DNA of 64,000 nt from Flavobacterium omnivorum (GTDB lineage Bacteria; Bacteroidota; Bacteroidia; Flavobacteriales; Flavobacteriaceae), in NCBI RefSeq assembly GCF_900099915.1, contig NZ_FNDB01000010.1, forward strand, positions 1 through 64,000. Direction: 5' to 3'. Shown piece by piece: positions 1-8,201 of this stretch (position 1 is the first letter of the stretch; the number at the start of each line of letters is the position of its first letter). Both the position numbers and the translations under genes were made by a program. A model generated the notes under the pieces. The model was not told the DNA's origin, searched no databases, and saw only the letters and a program-made list of their open reading frames with translations.

Positions 1-32
1 GTAAGTAATGTGTTCCATAAACTATTAGACAT

Positions 33-65
33 AAAAAAACTCCATTATTTCTAATGAAGTTTTTT
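33..65 (-). terminator. Terminator-like hairpin downstream of tRNA-Val
   Basis: An inverted repeat of about 14 bp per arm with one mismatch (arms at 33-46 and 52-65, loop around ATTTC) ends in runs of A on one side and T on the other. It lies directly after the 3' end of tRNA-Val on the minus strand, so it probably ends that transcript. It is nearly symmetrical and could work in both directions. Confidence 0.7.
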
Positions 66-66
66 G

Positions 67-141
67 TGGGCGATGAGGGGTTCGAACCCCCGACCCCCTC
101 GGTGTAAACGAGGTGCTCTGAACCAGCTGAGCTAATCGCCC
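67..141 (-). tRNA. tRNA-Val (anticodon TAC)
   Basis: The minus strand folds into a full cloverleaf of 75 nt. The acceptor arms GGGCGAT (135-141) and ATCGCCC (68-74) pair perfectly, position 67 supplies the discriminator A, the T arm carries GGTTCGAACCCC, and the anticodon arm CCTCG-TTTACAC-CGAGG gives anticodon TAC, which reads GTA valine codons. The 3' CCA is not encoded, so it must be added after transcription. A strong promoter lies 40 nt upstream and a terminator hairpin directly downstream, so it looks like a single-gene transcript. Confidence 0.97.
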
Positions 142-180
142 TAAACAATTTGGTTTCTTTCGTTACCGTTCTTGCGTGTG

Positions 181-211
181 CAAATATACGCCACTTTTCT
201 AGATGTGCAAG
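181..211 (-). promoter_or_regulatory. Promoter of tRNA-Val
   Basis: On the minus strand the sequence reads CTTG, 19 nt, TATATTTG. TATATTTG (181-188) is a perfect Bacteroidota -7 box (TAnnTTTG), and CTTG (208-211) fits the -33 TTG core at the usual spacing. Transcription would start near 176, about 35 nt before the mature tRNA. Confidence 0.8.
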
Positions 212-226
212 TAAAAAATAAAAAAA

Positions 227-1447
227 TTATAAAATTTCTGCTACCACAAATGTGCTTCCACCAATATATATAAAATCAGATTTTGTTGCGTTTTCAATTG
301 CTTTTTGATAAGCTTCTGAAACAGAAATGTATACTTCGCCTTTTAGGTCAAAGCTAGCCGCTTTTTGTTTAAGAATTAGAACATCCAGCCCACGGGGAAT
401 ATTAGGTTTGCAGAAATAATAAATTGCTTTTTTAGGGAATAAAGGCAGGATTTCATCTAAATCTTTGTCATTTACAACTCCTAAAACGATGTGTAAAGTA
501 TCAAAATCTTGTTTTTGGATTTGTTTCAACACAATTTCTAGTCCATTCCTGTTATGTGCTGTGTCACAAAAGACCTTGGGAAATTCACTTAGTTGTTGCC
601 ATCTTCCTTGAAGACCTGTATTTTTTACCACATTCAATAATCCAGATTTTAAATTCTCTGGAGTGATTTTAAATTCGTTCTGACTATTTAAAACGTTGAT
701 GGTTTGTAAAACTGTCTTTTTATTATGAACTTGATAATCTCCAATTAAATCAGAAGGATGAGTTTCTGAAATTAGATCAGCAGCAAAATAGATTTCCGAA
801 TTGCATTCTTTGGCTTTGGCTAAAAAAACAGGCTTGGTTTCTGGGGTATATTCTCCAATGATTACGGGAATATTTGATTTTATGATCCCTGCTTTTTCAA
901 ATGCAATAGCATCAATTGTATTGCCTAAAAATTGCGTGTGATCTAATCCTATATTGGTAATCACCGAAACTAATGGAGTGATAGTATTGGTAGCGTCTAA
1001 TCGTCCTCCCATTCCCACTTCAATAACGGCGATGTCTACTTTTTCTTTGGCAAAATAATCGAAGGCTAAGCCAACGGTCATTTCAAAAAAACTCATGTCA
1101 TTGGATTCAAAAAAATGTTTGTGTTCATTGATGAAATCAGTAACAAATTCCTCGGGAATATCCTTTCCAGTAATTTTTATACGTTCCCTAAAATTGTTTA
1201 AATGGGGCGAAGTGTACAATCCAACTTTATAACCCGCTTCCTGAAGTATGGATGCCAACATGTGCGAAGTGGAGCCTTTTCCGTTGGTTCCTGCAACATG
1301 AATGCATTTTATTTTTTCCTGAGGATTGTCAAGATGTGCTGTGAGTAAATGCGCGTTCGTTAAATCTTTCTTGTAGGCCGAAGCCCCCTGTAGTTGGTAC
1401 ATAGGGAGCTGATTAAACATCCAATTGGTGGTTTCCTGGTAGTTCAT
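227..1447 (-). CDS. folC: Bifunctional folylpolyglutamate synthase / dihydrofolate synthase
   Basis: This 406-residue protein is a Mur-ligase family enzyme that attaches glutamate to dihydropteroate and then to folates, in the cytoplasm. The ATP-binding loop VAGTNGKGSTS is at residues 51-61, followed by the FolC-typical YTSPHL at about 79-83 and GGRLDATN near 150. Length matches the family. The ATG at 1445-1447 is kept because the protein begins about 50 residues before the P-loop, as usual. It diverges from exbB with 129 nt between them. No terminator is visible between its stop and the tRNA-Val promoter. Confidence 0.95.
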   Translation of the reverse strand: MNYQETTNWMFNQLPMYQLQGASAYKKDLTNAHLLTAHLDNPQEKIKCIHVAGTNGKGSTSHMLASILQEAGYKVGLYTSPHLNNFRERIKITGKDIPEEFVTDFINEHKHFFESNDMSFFEMTVGLAFDYFAKEKVDIAVIEVGMGGRLDATNTITPLVSVITNIGLDHTQFLGNTIDAIAFEKAGIIKSNIPVIIGEYTPETKPVFLAKAKECNSEIYFAADLISETHPSDLIGDYQVHNKKTVLQTINVLNSQNEFKITPENLKSGLLNVVKNTGLQGRWQQLSEFPKVFCDTAHNRNGLEIVLKQIQKQDFDTLHIVLGVVNDKDLDEILPLFPKKAIYYFCKPNIPRGLDVLILKQKAASFDLKGEVYISVSEAYQKAIENATKSDFIYIGGSTFVVAEIL

Positions 1448-1576
1448 TTTTGTAATATAATAGTAGTTGTTTGAAATATTTTTCGTTTTTTTTAGTTTAA
1501 TACTACATCGAAAAGTATCTTTATTGCAAAATTGAAATAATTTTTAGAATTAATGATTAAAATACAATAATATTAT

Positions 1577-2272
1577 ATGTTTAGTTTTATACAATTACAG
1601 GCCGACACCATTACCAACGCTGCTTCAAACGTAGTTATCGAAAAAATTGCTCCAAATGCCGAAATATCCACTTTAGGATTCCTTTTAAAAGGGGGTGTGT
1701 GGCTTATCCCAATCGGGATTCTATTATTTTATACTTTTTATCTGATTATAGAACGCTATTTGTATATCAATAAAGCATCAAAAATTGATACTCTTTTGAT
1801 GCGTGATGTACGTGATAATCTTAATTCAGGAAATCTTGATTTAGCTCGATCTATTGCTGAGCGAAACAATACGGCTTCAGGAAATATCATAAAAGAAGGA
1901 ATTCTAGTTATCGGGCGACCAATTATTGAAATTGAATCTAATATGGATCGTGCTGCAGATATCGAAATAGGAGAAATGGAAAAGCAATTAGGTCACTTAG
2001 GTCTTATTGCCGGAATCGCACCTACTTTAGGGTTTGTTGGAACTATTTCTGGAGTTATTAAAATATTTTATAGTATATCAGTTACTGAAAATATTAGTAT
2101 AGGTAATATATCCGGAGGATTGTACGAGAAAATGATCAGTAGTGGTTCTGGATTAATCGTGGGTATTATTGCCTACAGCGGATATCACATACTAAATGGC
2201 AAGATAGATAATTTTGCTTTAAAAATTCAAAAACAAATCCTAGAGTTTGTAAATATTATCCAAAGATCGTAA
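1577..2272 (+). CDS. exbB: MotA/TolQ/ExbB proton channel family protein
   Basis: This inner-membrane protein of 231 residues forms, with ExbD, the proton-driven motor that energises TonB. Three hydrophobic segments are visible at about 35-60, 140-165 and 185-207. The second and third contain the small-residue-rich stretches GIAPTLGFVGTISGV and SSGSGLIVGIIAYSGY typical of ExbB/TolQ. It is followed after 1 nt by exbD, so the two are co-transcribed and probably translationally coupled. A TolQ role cannot be excluded from sequence, but the nearby tonB-like gene favours ExbB. Confidence 0.92.
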   Translation: MFSFIQLQADTITNAASNVVIEKIAPNAEISTLGFLLKGGVWLIPIGILLFYTFYLIIERYLYINKASKIDTLLMRDVRDNLNSGNLDLARSIAERNNTASGNIIKEGILVIGRPIIEIESNMDRAADIEIGEMEKQLGHLGLIAGIAPTLGFVGTISGVIKIFYSISVTENISIGNISGGLYEKMISSGSGLIVGIIAYSGYHILNGKIDNFALKIQKQILEFVNIIQRS

Positions 2273-2273
2273 C

Positions 2274-2669
2274 ATGTCTATAAAACGAAAAAGAAGATTT
2301 CATGCTGAGGTAGCTACTTCGTCATTAAGTGATATTATGTTTTTCTTGTTGTTGTTTTTCTTGATTATATCAACGTTAGCAAATCCTAATGTGATCAAAA
2401 TGACGTTGCCAAAAGCACAATCAAACGAGAAAACAAACAAGCAGTACATTAGTTTATCTGTCACAGAAGATAAAAAATTCTACATCGACAAGCAGCCTGT
2501 TTCATTTGAAGAACTCGAAACAACTTTGATGTCTAAGATGGATTTATCCAAAGATCAAACGGTTATTGTTCGCATTCCGTTCAATTTACAAGTGCAGGAT
2601 TTAGTTGACGTACTGCAAATAGGAGTGAAGAACAACCTGAAGTTTGTGATTGCTACAAGTCCTAAGTAA
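2274..2669 (+). CDS. exbD: Biopolymer transport protein ExbD/TolR family
   Basis: This 131-residue protein has the family layout: a short basic cytoplasmic N-terminus, one membrane helix (about 20-36) and a periplasmic domain. Asp20, in the motif LSDIMFFLLLFF, corresponds to the proton-carrying aspartate of ExbD. It pairs with the ExbB-like protein directly upstream. The usual third partner, TonB, is not co-directional here but lies convergently just beyond the repeat at 2707-2860. Confidence 0.92.
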   Translation: MSIKRKRRFHAEVATSSLSDIMFFLLLFFLIISTLANPNVIKMTLPKAQSNEKTNKQYISLSVTEDKKFYIDKQPVSFEELETTLMSKMDLSKDQTVIVRIPFNLQVQDLVDVLQIGVKNNLKFVIATSPK

Positions 2670-2706
2670 AAGTTATTTGCAGTTTTTGCGAAGCATCTGC
2701 ATTATT

Positions 2707-2860
2707 TGGGCGTGACCAGAATAAAAAAAGGAGCTAATCAGCATAAAGTTGATTAGCTCCTTTTCCTATTCTGGTCGGGCTATCCGCAGTATTTTGGTAC
2801 TTGCTCCTATCCCTCACGCAAATTAGTAAAATACTTGGACTTGTCGTTCCTCACAATGAC
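2707..2860 (+). repeat. Composite intergenic repeat element (family 2)
   Basis: This non-coding stretch starts 37 nt after exbD and is built from nested inverted repeats. Flanks GGGCGTGACC (2708-2717) and GGTCGGGCTATCCGC (from 2773) enclose a long hairpin. A second stem of eight pairs (AGTATTTT with AAAATACT) encloses TTGCTCCTATCCCTCACGC. A third small hairpin, CGTTCCTCACAATGAC (2845-2860), resembles the palindromic repeat GTCATTGCGAGGAACGA that I recall from many genomes. I infer a mosaic of dispersed repeats; copy number elsewhere in the genome cannot be seen here. Confidence 0.65.
2726..2764 (+). terminator. Terminator hairpin after exbD
   Basis: Perfect 15-bp arms AAAAGGAGCTAATCA and TGATTAGCTCCTTTT flank a 9-nt loop, and an outer stem (GACCAGAATA with TATTCTGGTC, 2714-2723 and 2767-2776) extends it. 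It is the inner part of the repeat at 2707-2860 and probably terminates exbBD transcripts; by symmetry it could also act on the convergent tonB-like transcript. Confidence 0.75.
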
Positions 2861-2905
2861 TAGATAAGGTTTGTTTAAACCAAAAAGGAGCCATTTCTGC
2901 TTGTT

Positions 2906-3799
2906 CTAATTCAAATTGAAATTGTAAACAATCTTACCGACCTGTTTTTCTGGTGCATCCCTGCTGGCATCCCATTTTGTATTCATCGCAGCAATTCGGG
3001 CCTGGTCTAACAAACATTTTGCGGTATTTGTTGTTCCTTTTACACCGGCAACTGCATTTACAGTCCTTCCGGTTCTATCTACAGAAACTTCTACAACAAC
3101 TTTTCCTTGTTCATTACACGTGTATTTTGGTGCAGGTTTAGATAATGCTTTTCGGTTTCCTAAAGAATAACCAACGCCTCCGCCAGAACCACTTCCACTT
3201 CCGCCACCGCTTCCGGAGCCATAACCACTACCAGTTCCTATTCCAGTTCCGTTTCCGCCGCCTGTTCCTCCACCGGAACCACCTGTTCCATAATAGCCAT
3301 TAGAACTCAAGCTTCCGTTAGATTTTCCTTTGTTTCCGGCAGCTTTGTCATCGCCATCTCCACCTTTATTGGAACCTTTTAGAATACTGGATAAAGCATC
3401 ATTGGTATTGTTAGAAACTTTAGGTTTTACAACCACAGGTTTTGTTTCTTCTTTTACAACTACTGTTGGTTTTTTAGTTTTTTCTTTCGTCGGAATCACA
3501 ACACTTTCTTCAGTGCTGTTTTCTTGAGATAAAATAGCTTCCTCGGGAGTTGATTTCGCAGGCGTTTGTCTGGTTTGGTTTTTTACTTCCAAAACTTCGC
3601 TTTTATAATTCGCACCTGAACCAAAATCGCTGTCTCCAAAATTTACCGTAACGCCACCGCCACCTCCACCACCGGCAAGTTCATCCATGTTTGCAGGAGG
3701 CCAAAATCGGATGAAAAATAAAATTAACAACATTGTCGCATACAAAAGAATGGATAGTGCTAACGATTTCTTTTGATCTGATAAAATGGTGAAACTCAT
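2906..3799 (-). CDS. TonB-like energy transducer with glycine-rich linker
   Basis: The protein has 297 residues from the chosen start: a short cytoplasmic stretch, one membrane anchor (LALSILLYATMLLILFFIRF), a charged Thr/Lys/Pro/Val-rich segment, a long Gly/Ser repeat region and a C-terminal TonB-like domain of about 75 residues with two cysteines. This fits an inner-membrane protein that spans the periplasm and touches TonB-dependent receptors. The ATG at 3797-3799 is preferred over an upstream one at 3892 because the upstream extension adds an unrelated hydrophobic segment. The glycine-rich linker replaces the proline-rich linker of classical TonB. It faces exbBD convergently, which is unusual for partner genes. 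Confidence 0.8.
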   Translation of the reverse strand: MSFTILSDQKKSLALSILLYATMLLILFFIRFWPPANMDELAGGGGGGGVTVNFGDSDFGSGANYKSEVLEVKNQTRQTPAKSTPEEAILSQENSTEESVVIPTKEKTKKPTVVVKEETKPVVVKPKVSNNTNDALSSILKGSNKGGDGDDKAAGNKGKSNGSLSSNGYYGTGGSGGGTGGGNGTGIGTGSGYGSGSGGGSGSGSGGGVGYSLGNRKALSKPAPKYTCNEQGKVVVEVSVDRTGRTVNAVAGVKGTTNTAKCLLDQARIAAMNTKWDASRDAPEKQVGKIVYNFNLN

Positions 3800-3929
3800 T
3801 TGTATTTTAAATTTAAAAAAGTGTATTACTAAAAAACGTTGAAAAGTACTAAAAATTGTCAAGAGTAAAAAGCGACTACCGGAATATAACACTGCTATGG
3901 CATGAGTTTTTAAAATAACCGCAGATTCG

Positions 3930-3937
3930 CAAATTTA
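3930..3937 (-). promoter_or_regulatory. Candidate -7 box upstream of the tonB-like gene
   Basis: The minus strand reads TAAATTTG, a perfect TAnnTTTG box, about 130 nt before the chosen start at 3799. No convincing TTTG box is seen at the -33 position. The rest of 3800-4098 is AT-rich with only a short CCGCTTAAAGCGG palindrome near 4017 and no coding signal. Confidence 0.45.
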
Positions 3938-4098
3938 TTTCTTTAAAATTTGAATTTTGTAATTTGAGAGAGCTAAATTTACTTCGTAAGTTTGTTTCAC
4001 CCGTGTGTGGTAATTCCGCTTAAAGCGGTTAATTTTAGATAGAAGTTTTTATTAAAATTAGCGGTAAAAACGACCTTTTTGCTTAAAACTAGAAATGA

Positions 4099-4142
4099 GA
4101 AAAGGGATTAAATAGATTTTAAAATCTATTTAATCCCTTTTC
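4099..4142. terminator. Perfect palindromic bidirectional terminator
   Basis: A perfect 44-bp inverted repeat (arms AAAAGGGATTAAATAGATTTT and its complement meeting without a spacer at 4120/4121, plus a closing G-C pair) lies 24 nt after the stop of the dehydrogenase gene. It ends in A and T runs on either side, as expected of an intrinsic terminator for the minus-strand gene. Confidence 0.85.
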
Positions 4143-4165
4143 CGATACATATAAAGAATGTTGTT

Positions 4166-5392
4166 TTACGTTAACTGCTTCAAAGCGATTTCAAAAGCGG
4201 TAGCACTAATATTTGTTTTACTTGGATTTAAAGCATGCGCTTTTTCGATGGCTTTTTTGATGATTTCTGAAGTGTCTTGAAAGATAGCTTCATCCGTCAT
4301 TTGTACTTTCTTTTCCATGAAATAAGCAAAAACACGAGCCATACCACAGTTGGAAATAAAGTCTGGAATTAAACTCACTTTATGATCTACATCTTCCATA
4401 ATTGGACCGAAAAAGATTGCTGTGTCAGCAAAAGGAACATTCGCACCACATGAAATTACTTGAAGACCATTAGTAATTAAACTATCAATTTGAGATTGTG
4501 TTACCAATCGTGAAGCGGCACATGGAGTGAATATTTCAGCACCTATGGTCCATATTTTTTGATTGATTTCTTCAAACGGAATCATATTTTCAGCAACCAG
4601 TTTATTTCCATCTTTGGCCAAAAATAAAGCTCTAATTTCTTCGAAAGAAAACCCTTCTTCGTTGATTAGTCCACCATCTCTATCTATAATACCAATTACT
4701 TTAGCGCCCATTTCCGCTAAGTAAAATGCTGCCGCAGAACCTACATTTCCAAAACCTTGTACAATTGCTTTCTTTCCTTTTACATCTCCGCCATAAATAG
4801 TATAATAATTACGAACAGCTTCGGCAACGCCATAACCGGTAATCATATCGGCAACCGTATATTTTCTGGAAACATCAGGTGAGAATTTTGGATTTTCAAT
4901 CACTTTTACCACACCTTGACGCAATTGTCCAATTCTGTTGATTTTATCAGCTTCGGTCGGTTTGAAGTGACCGTTAAAAACGCCTTCTTGTGGATGCCAA
5001 ACGCCACATTCTTCCGTCATTGGAATTACTTCGTGAATTTCATCAACATTTAAATCGCCACCTGTTCCATAATAACTTTTTAATAATGGGGATACGGCTT
5101 TATACCAGCGTTGCAAAACGCCTTTTTTTCTTGGATCGTTTGGGTCAAAATTAATTCCAGATTTTGCTCCGCCAATAGCAGGTCCTGAAACTGAAAATTT
5201 CACTTCCATGGTTTTTGCCAAAGACAAAACTTCATTCATATCTAATCCTTTTCTCATGCGAGTTCCGCCACCGGCAGCACCACCTCGTAGAGAATTGATA
5301 ACTGTCCATCCTTCAGCTTCTGTTTCCGCATCTTTCCAATGGAAAACTATCTCAGGTTCTTTATTTTCGAATTTCTTTAATAAATCTTTCAT
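4166..5392 (-). CDS. Glu/Leu/Phe/Val dehydrogenase family protein (amino acid dehydrogenase)
   Basis: This NAD(P)-dependent oxidative deaminase has 408 residues. The N-terminal substrate domain contains GPAIGGAKSGI with the catalytic-site lysine (about residue 77), and the C-terminal Rossmann domain contains VQGFGNVGSAAA. The length fits hexameric glutamate dehydrogenases, but substrate preference (Glu versus Leu/Val) is not settled by sequence. The ATG at 5390-5392 is chosen over a TTG at 5417-5419, because that TTG is part of a perfect promoter box. It is flanked by its own promoter and a palindromic terminator, so it is monocistronic. Confidence 0.9.
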   Translation of the reverse strand: MKDLLKKFENKEPEIVFHWKDAETEAEGWTVINSLRGGAAGGGTRMRKGLDMNEVLSLAKTMEVKFSVSGPAIGGAKSGINFDPNDPRKKGVLQRWYKAVSPLLKSYYGTGGDLNVDEIHEVIPMTEECGVWHPQEGVFNGHFKPTEADKINRIGQLRQGVVKVIENPKFSPDVSRKYTVADMITGYGVAEAVRNYYTIYGGDVKGKKAIVQGFGNVGSAAAFYLAEMGAKVIGIIDRDGGLINEEGFSFEEIRALFLAKDGNKLVAENMIPFEEINQKIWTIGAEIFTPCAASRLVTQSQIDSLITNGLQVISCGANVPFADTAIFFGPIMEDVDHKVSLIPDFISNCGMARVFAYFMEKKVQMTDEAIFQDTSEIIKKAIEKAHALNPSKTNISATAFEIALKQLT

Positions 5393-5416
5393 TTTTTGCG
5401 ATATGTTTAATTTTGG

Positions 5417-5424
5417 CAAATATA
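5417..5424 (-). promoter_or_regulatory. -7 box of the amino acid dehydrogenase gene
   Basis: The minus strand reads TATATTTG, a perfect TAnnTTTG box, 24 nt before the ATG at 5392. It decides the start codon: the longer frame would begin with the TTG inside this box. A matching -33 TTTG is not obvious. Confidence 0.65.
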
Positions 5425-5498
5425 AAAAATTGAATAATGTGAATTATGTATTTTTAATTTTATTTTGAAGTGTTTAAAATTTAAATAAATGGGAATTA

Positions 5499-5855
5499 TC
5501 ATCTGGTTCGGTCTAAAATAAAAGCGGTTAAAACGCCAAAAGTATAGGCAATCAAATCACTAAATAGAAAGCCTTGTCCTAAAATAAAATGTCCTGGGAC
5601 TGTTTTACGAACCCCAATAATCCAATCTGATTGATACAGCTGTGAAAATTCAATTGCAAAACAAATAGTAATGGTAATCCACGCAATTTTTAGTTTGGAA
5701 GTTTTTAAAAGTAGGAATCTGACCACGAAGTAAATCGTCGCGGCATATAAAAAGTCTCCAATACACAATGGGATAAAAGTAACTGTTCTAGAAAATAGCC
5801 CTAGCAAAATAATTGTTGAAATTATTATCAGGTAATTGACTCGTTGGTTTTTCAT
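5499..5855 (-). CDS. DUF2809 family membrane protein
   Basis: This small integral membrane protein of 118 residues has about four hydrophobic segments spread over its whole length. The pattern RFLLLKTSK...IEFSQLYQSDWI...RKTVPGHFILGQGFLFSDLIAYTFGV matches what I know of DUF2809 (YjgA-like) proteins, whose function is not established. Its ATG overlaps the anmK stop in an ATGA arrangement, so it is translationally coupled to anmK and likely expressed with it. A role linked to cell-wall recycling is only a guess from position. Confidence 0.75.
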   Translation of the reverse strand: MKNQRVNYLIIISTIILLGLFSRTVTFIPLCIGDFLYAATIYFVVRFLLLKTSKLKIAWITITICFAIEFSQLYQSDWIIGVRKTVPGHFILGQGFLFSDLIAYTFGVLTAFILDRTR

Positions 5856-6919
5856 GCTTTAAAAATGACACCGGAACTATGGTCTTTTTTTGCTCCTGTT
5901 ACGCTACTTAGGACATTGATTTCTCCTCGTAATTTTAAAACCCCGAGCAATGCAAAAATCAACGCCTCTTTAAATTCTAAAATTTTAGCTGTTGGAATTA
6001 TTAGTTTCATTTGTGGTAAATGGAATTGAATTCTCTCAAGAAGAAAATCATTGTATGCACCGCCACCAGTTATAAAAATACTGCCGTTTTTATTTGGCAA
6101 AGCCAAAGCAATTTGCAAGGCCGCATGCTCCGTGAAAGTGCGTAATTTGTCCTCAACAGCAATGGAATAACTGTTGATAATAGGTAAAATAGTTTCTTTT
6201 ACAAATTCGAAACCCAACGATTTAGGAGGTGTTTTTTGATAAAAATTCAAAACATTTAATTCATTCAATAGATTTTGGTTGCAAATTCCAGTTCTGGAAA
6301 TACTGCCTTTGTCATCATAATCCAGCCCTAATTGATTGGCATAAAAATTCAAAACGGTATTTACAGGCGAAATATCAAATGCGATTCTTTGTTTATTTTG
6401 TTCAAAGGAAATATTCGAAAAACCACCTAAATTCATGCAATAATCATATTTAGGAAATAGTATTTGATCGCCAATAGGAACCAGAGGGGCGCCTTGGCCT
6501 CCAAGTTGCACATCTTGAACTCTAAAATCACAAACTACAGTTTGGTGGATCAAAGATGCAATTTGGGGTAAATTGCCTATTTGAAGTGTAATTCCGTTTT
6601 GCGGTTGATGCACTATTGTATGGCCATGGGAACAAACAGCATCAAGATTCGTGAGATGCTTCCTTTTGACGAAATCATTAATAATAGTAGCAAGTAGCGA
6701 GGTGTAATCTTGATTAAGTGTTTCTAGCGCTGAGGCAGAGAAGGCTACGGCAATTTTTAATTTGTTTAACCAATCGCTTGTATAAGAAACAGTTTCAGAA
6801 TCTACTATTTCAAATTTCCAATTATTATTTTTCACAGTAAAGACAATGTGTGCCAAATCTACTCCGTCCAGCGAAGTTCCGGACATGACTCCTACTACAG
6901 TATATTTTTCTTTAAACAT
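5852..6919 (-). CDS. anmK: Anhydro-N-acetylmuramic acid kinase
   Basis: This cytoplasmic enzyme (355 residues) opens and phosphorylates 1,6-anhydro-MurNAc from murein turnover, giving MurNAc-6-phosphate. The family signature GVMSGTSLDGVDLA is at about 9-22, with FDISPVNTVLNF and the ATP-site ITGGGAYNDFLLERI in the C-terminal half. Length fits. It overlaps the downstream DUF2809 gene by 4 nt. Upstream of its ATG the minus strand reads TAAATTTA then four bases then ATG, a near match to the leaderless promoter arrangement seen at other genes here. Confidence 0.95.
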   Translation of the reverse strand: MFKEKYTVVGVMSGTSLDGVDLAHIVFTVKNNNWKFEIVDSETVSYTSDWLNKLKIAVAFSASALETLNQDYTSLLATIINDFVKRKHLTNLDAVCSHGHTIVHQPQNGITLQIGNLPQIASLIHQTVVCDFRVQDVQLGGQGAPLVPIGDQILFPKYDYCMNLGGFSNISFEQNKQRIAFDISPVNTVLNFYANQLGLDYDDKGSISRTGICNQNLLNELNVLNFYQKTPPKSLGFEFVKETILPIINSYSIAVEDKLRTFTEHAALQIALALPNKNGSIFITGGGAYNDFLLERIQFHLPQMKLIIPTAKILEFKEALIFALLGVLKLRGEINVLSSVTGAKKDHSSGVIFKA

Positions 6920-6939
6920 TGGCTAAATTTACGAAAACG

Positions 6940-6970
6940 TTTGAAATCTGATATTTAATAATTACTTTTG
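6940..6970 (+). promoter_or_regulatory. Promoter of the acyl-CoA dehydrogenase gene
   Basis: TTTG (6940-6943), 19 nt and TACTTTTG (6963-6970) form a full Bacteroidota promoter 37 nt before the ATG at 7008. It is one of the clearest promoters in the window. Confidence 0.8.
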
Positions 6971-7007
6971 TCCACAAATTTAAGAACATTTAATTTATAA
7001 TAAAAAT

Positions 7008-8144
7008 ATGGATTTTAATCTAACCGAAGAGCATTTAATGATTCAACAGGCTGCTAAAGATTTTGCTATTGCAGAATTATTACCGGGCGTTATTGAACGT
7101 GATGAACATTCAAAATTTCCAACAGAGCAGGTGAAGATGATGGCTGATTTAGGTTTTATGGGAATGATGGTTGATCCTAAATACGGAGGGTCGGGTTTAG
7201 ATAGTATTTCTTATGTTTTGGCAATGACAGAAATTGCGAAAGTTGATGCATCCGCTGCTGTAATTATGTCCGTAAATAATTCACTAGTTTGTGCGGGTAT
7301 AGAGAAATATTGCAATGAAGAACAAAAAATAAAATATTTAGTTCCTTTGGCAAAAGGAGAGGTTATCGGTGCTTTCTGTTTATCAGAGCCTGAGGCAGGA
7401 AGTGATGCGACTTCACAAAAAACAACAGCAATTGATAAAGGAGACCATTATTTGTTAAATGGAACAAAAAACTGGATCACAAATGGTTCATCTGCTTCTA
7501 CATATATCGTTATTGCTCAAACAGATATCGAAAAGGGACACAAAGGAATTAATGCTTTTATTGTCGAGAAAGGTTGGGCTGGATTTGATATTGGACCAAA
7601 GGAAAGAAAAATGGGAATTCGTGGAAGTGATACGCATTCGTTACTTTTTTCTGACGTAAAGGTTCCTAAAGAAAATAGAATTGGTGATGATGGATTTGGA
7701 TTTGCCTTTGCAATGAATGTTTTAAATGGTGGAAGAATAGGTATTGCATCTCAAGCTTTGGGAATTGCAACTGGAGCTTATGAAATTGCTTTAAAATATT
7801 CGCATGAAAGAAAAGCTTTTGGTAAAGAAATTTTCAATCATCAAGCGATTGCTTTTAAACTTGCTGATATGTATGTGAAAGTAACTGCTGCAAGATTATT
7901 AGTGATGAAAGCAGCTTGTGAAAAAGATGAAGGGAAAGATATTGCACATTCTGGTGCTATGGCAAAATTATATGCGTCAGAAATAGCTTTAGAAGTGGCG
8001 AACGAAGCGGTTCAAATTCATGGTGGGAATGGTTATGTTGCTGAATATCACGTAGAACGTATGATGAGGGATTCTAAAATTACACAAATTTACGAAGGAA
8101 CTTCTGAAATACAGCGAATCGTAATCTCAAGAGGATTGGTATAG
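7008..8144 (+). CDS. Acyl-CoA dehydrogenase (short/branched-chain type)
   Basis: This FAD enzyme of 378 residues inserts the alpha-beta double bond into acyl-CoA during fatty acid or branched amino acid breakdown. It shows the signature CLSEPEAGSDA in the middle domain and the C-terminal IYEGTSEIQRIVISRGL, in which Glu363 is the predicted catalytic base position of short-chain dehydrogenases. It is a single-gene transcript with a strong promoter upstream and a hairpin terminator at 8167-8201. Exact chain-length preference cannot be read from the sequence. Confidence 0.93.
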   Translation: MDFNLTEEHLMIQQAAKDFAIAELLPGVIERDEHSKFPTEQVKMMADLGFMGMMVDPKYGGSGLDSISYVLAMTEIAKVDASAAVIMSVNNSLVCAGIEKYCNEEQKIKYLVPLAKGEVIGAFCLSEPEAGSDATSQKTTAIDKGDHYLLNGTKNWITNGSSASTYIVIAQTDIEKGHKGINAFIVEKGWAGFDIGPKERKMGIRGSDTHSLLFSDVKVPKENRIGDDGFGFAFAMNVLNGGRIGIASQALGIATGAYEIALKYSHERKAFGKEIFNHQAIAFKLADMYVKVTAARLLVMKAACEKDEGKDIAHSGAMAKLYASEIALEVANEAVQIHGGNGYVAEYHVERMMRDSKITQIYEGTSEIQRIVISRGLV

Positions 8145-8166
8145 TAAGAAACAAATTATAATTATT

Positions 8167-8201
8167 AAAAACCCTTTTCAATTTCGGTTGGGAAGGGTTT
8201 T
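8167..8201 (+). terminator. Terminator after the acyl-CoA dehydrogenase gene
   Basis: AAAACCCTT and AAGGGTTTT pair around a loop of about 16 nt, starting 22 nt after the stop codon and followed by T-rich sequence. It is a plausible intrinsic terminator. Confidence 0.7.

Noticed and set aside
3141..3400. Gly/Ser repeat tract in the tonB-like gene considered as a tandem DNA repeat or CRISPR-like array.
   Set aside because: The repeats are irregular codons for Gly and Ser in an open frame, with no constant repeat and spacer lengths.
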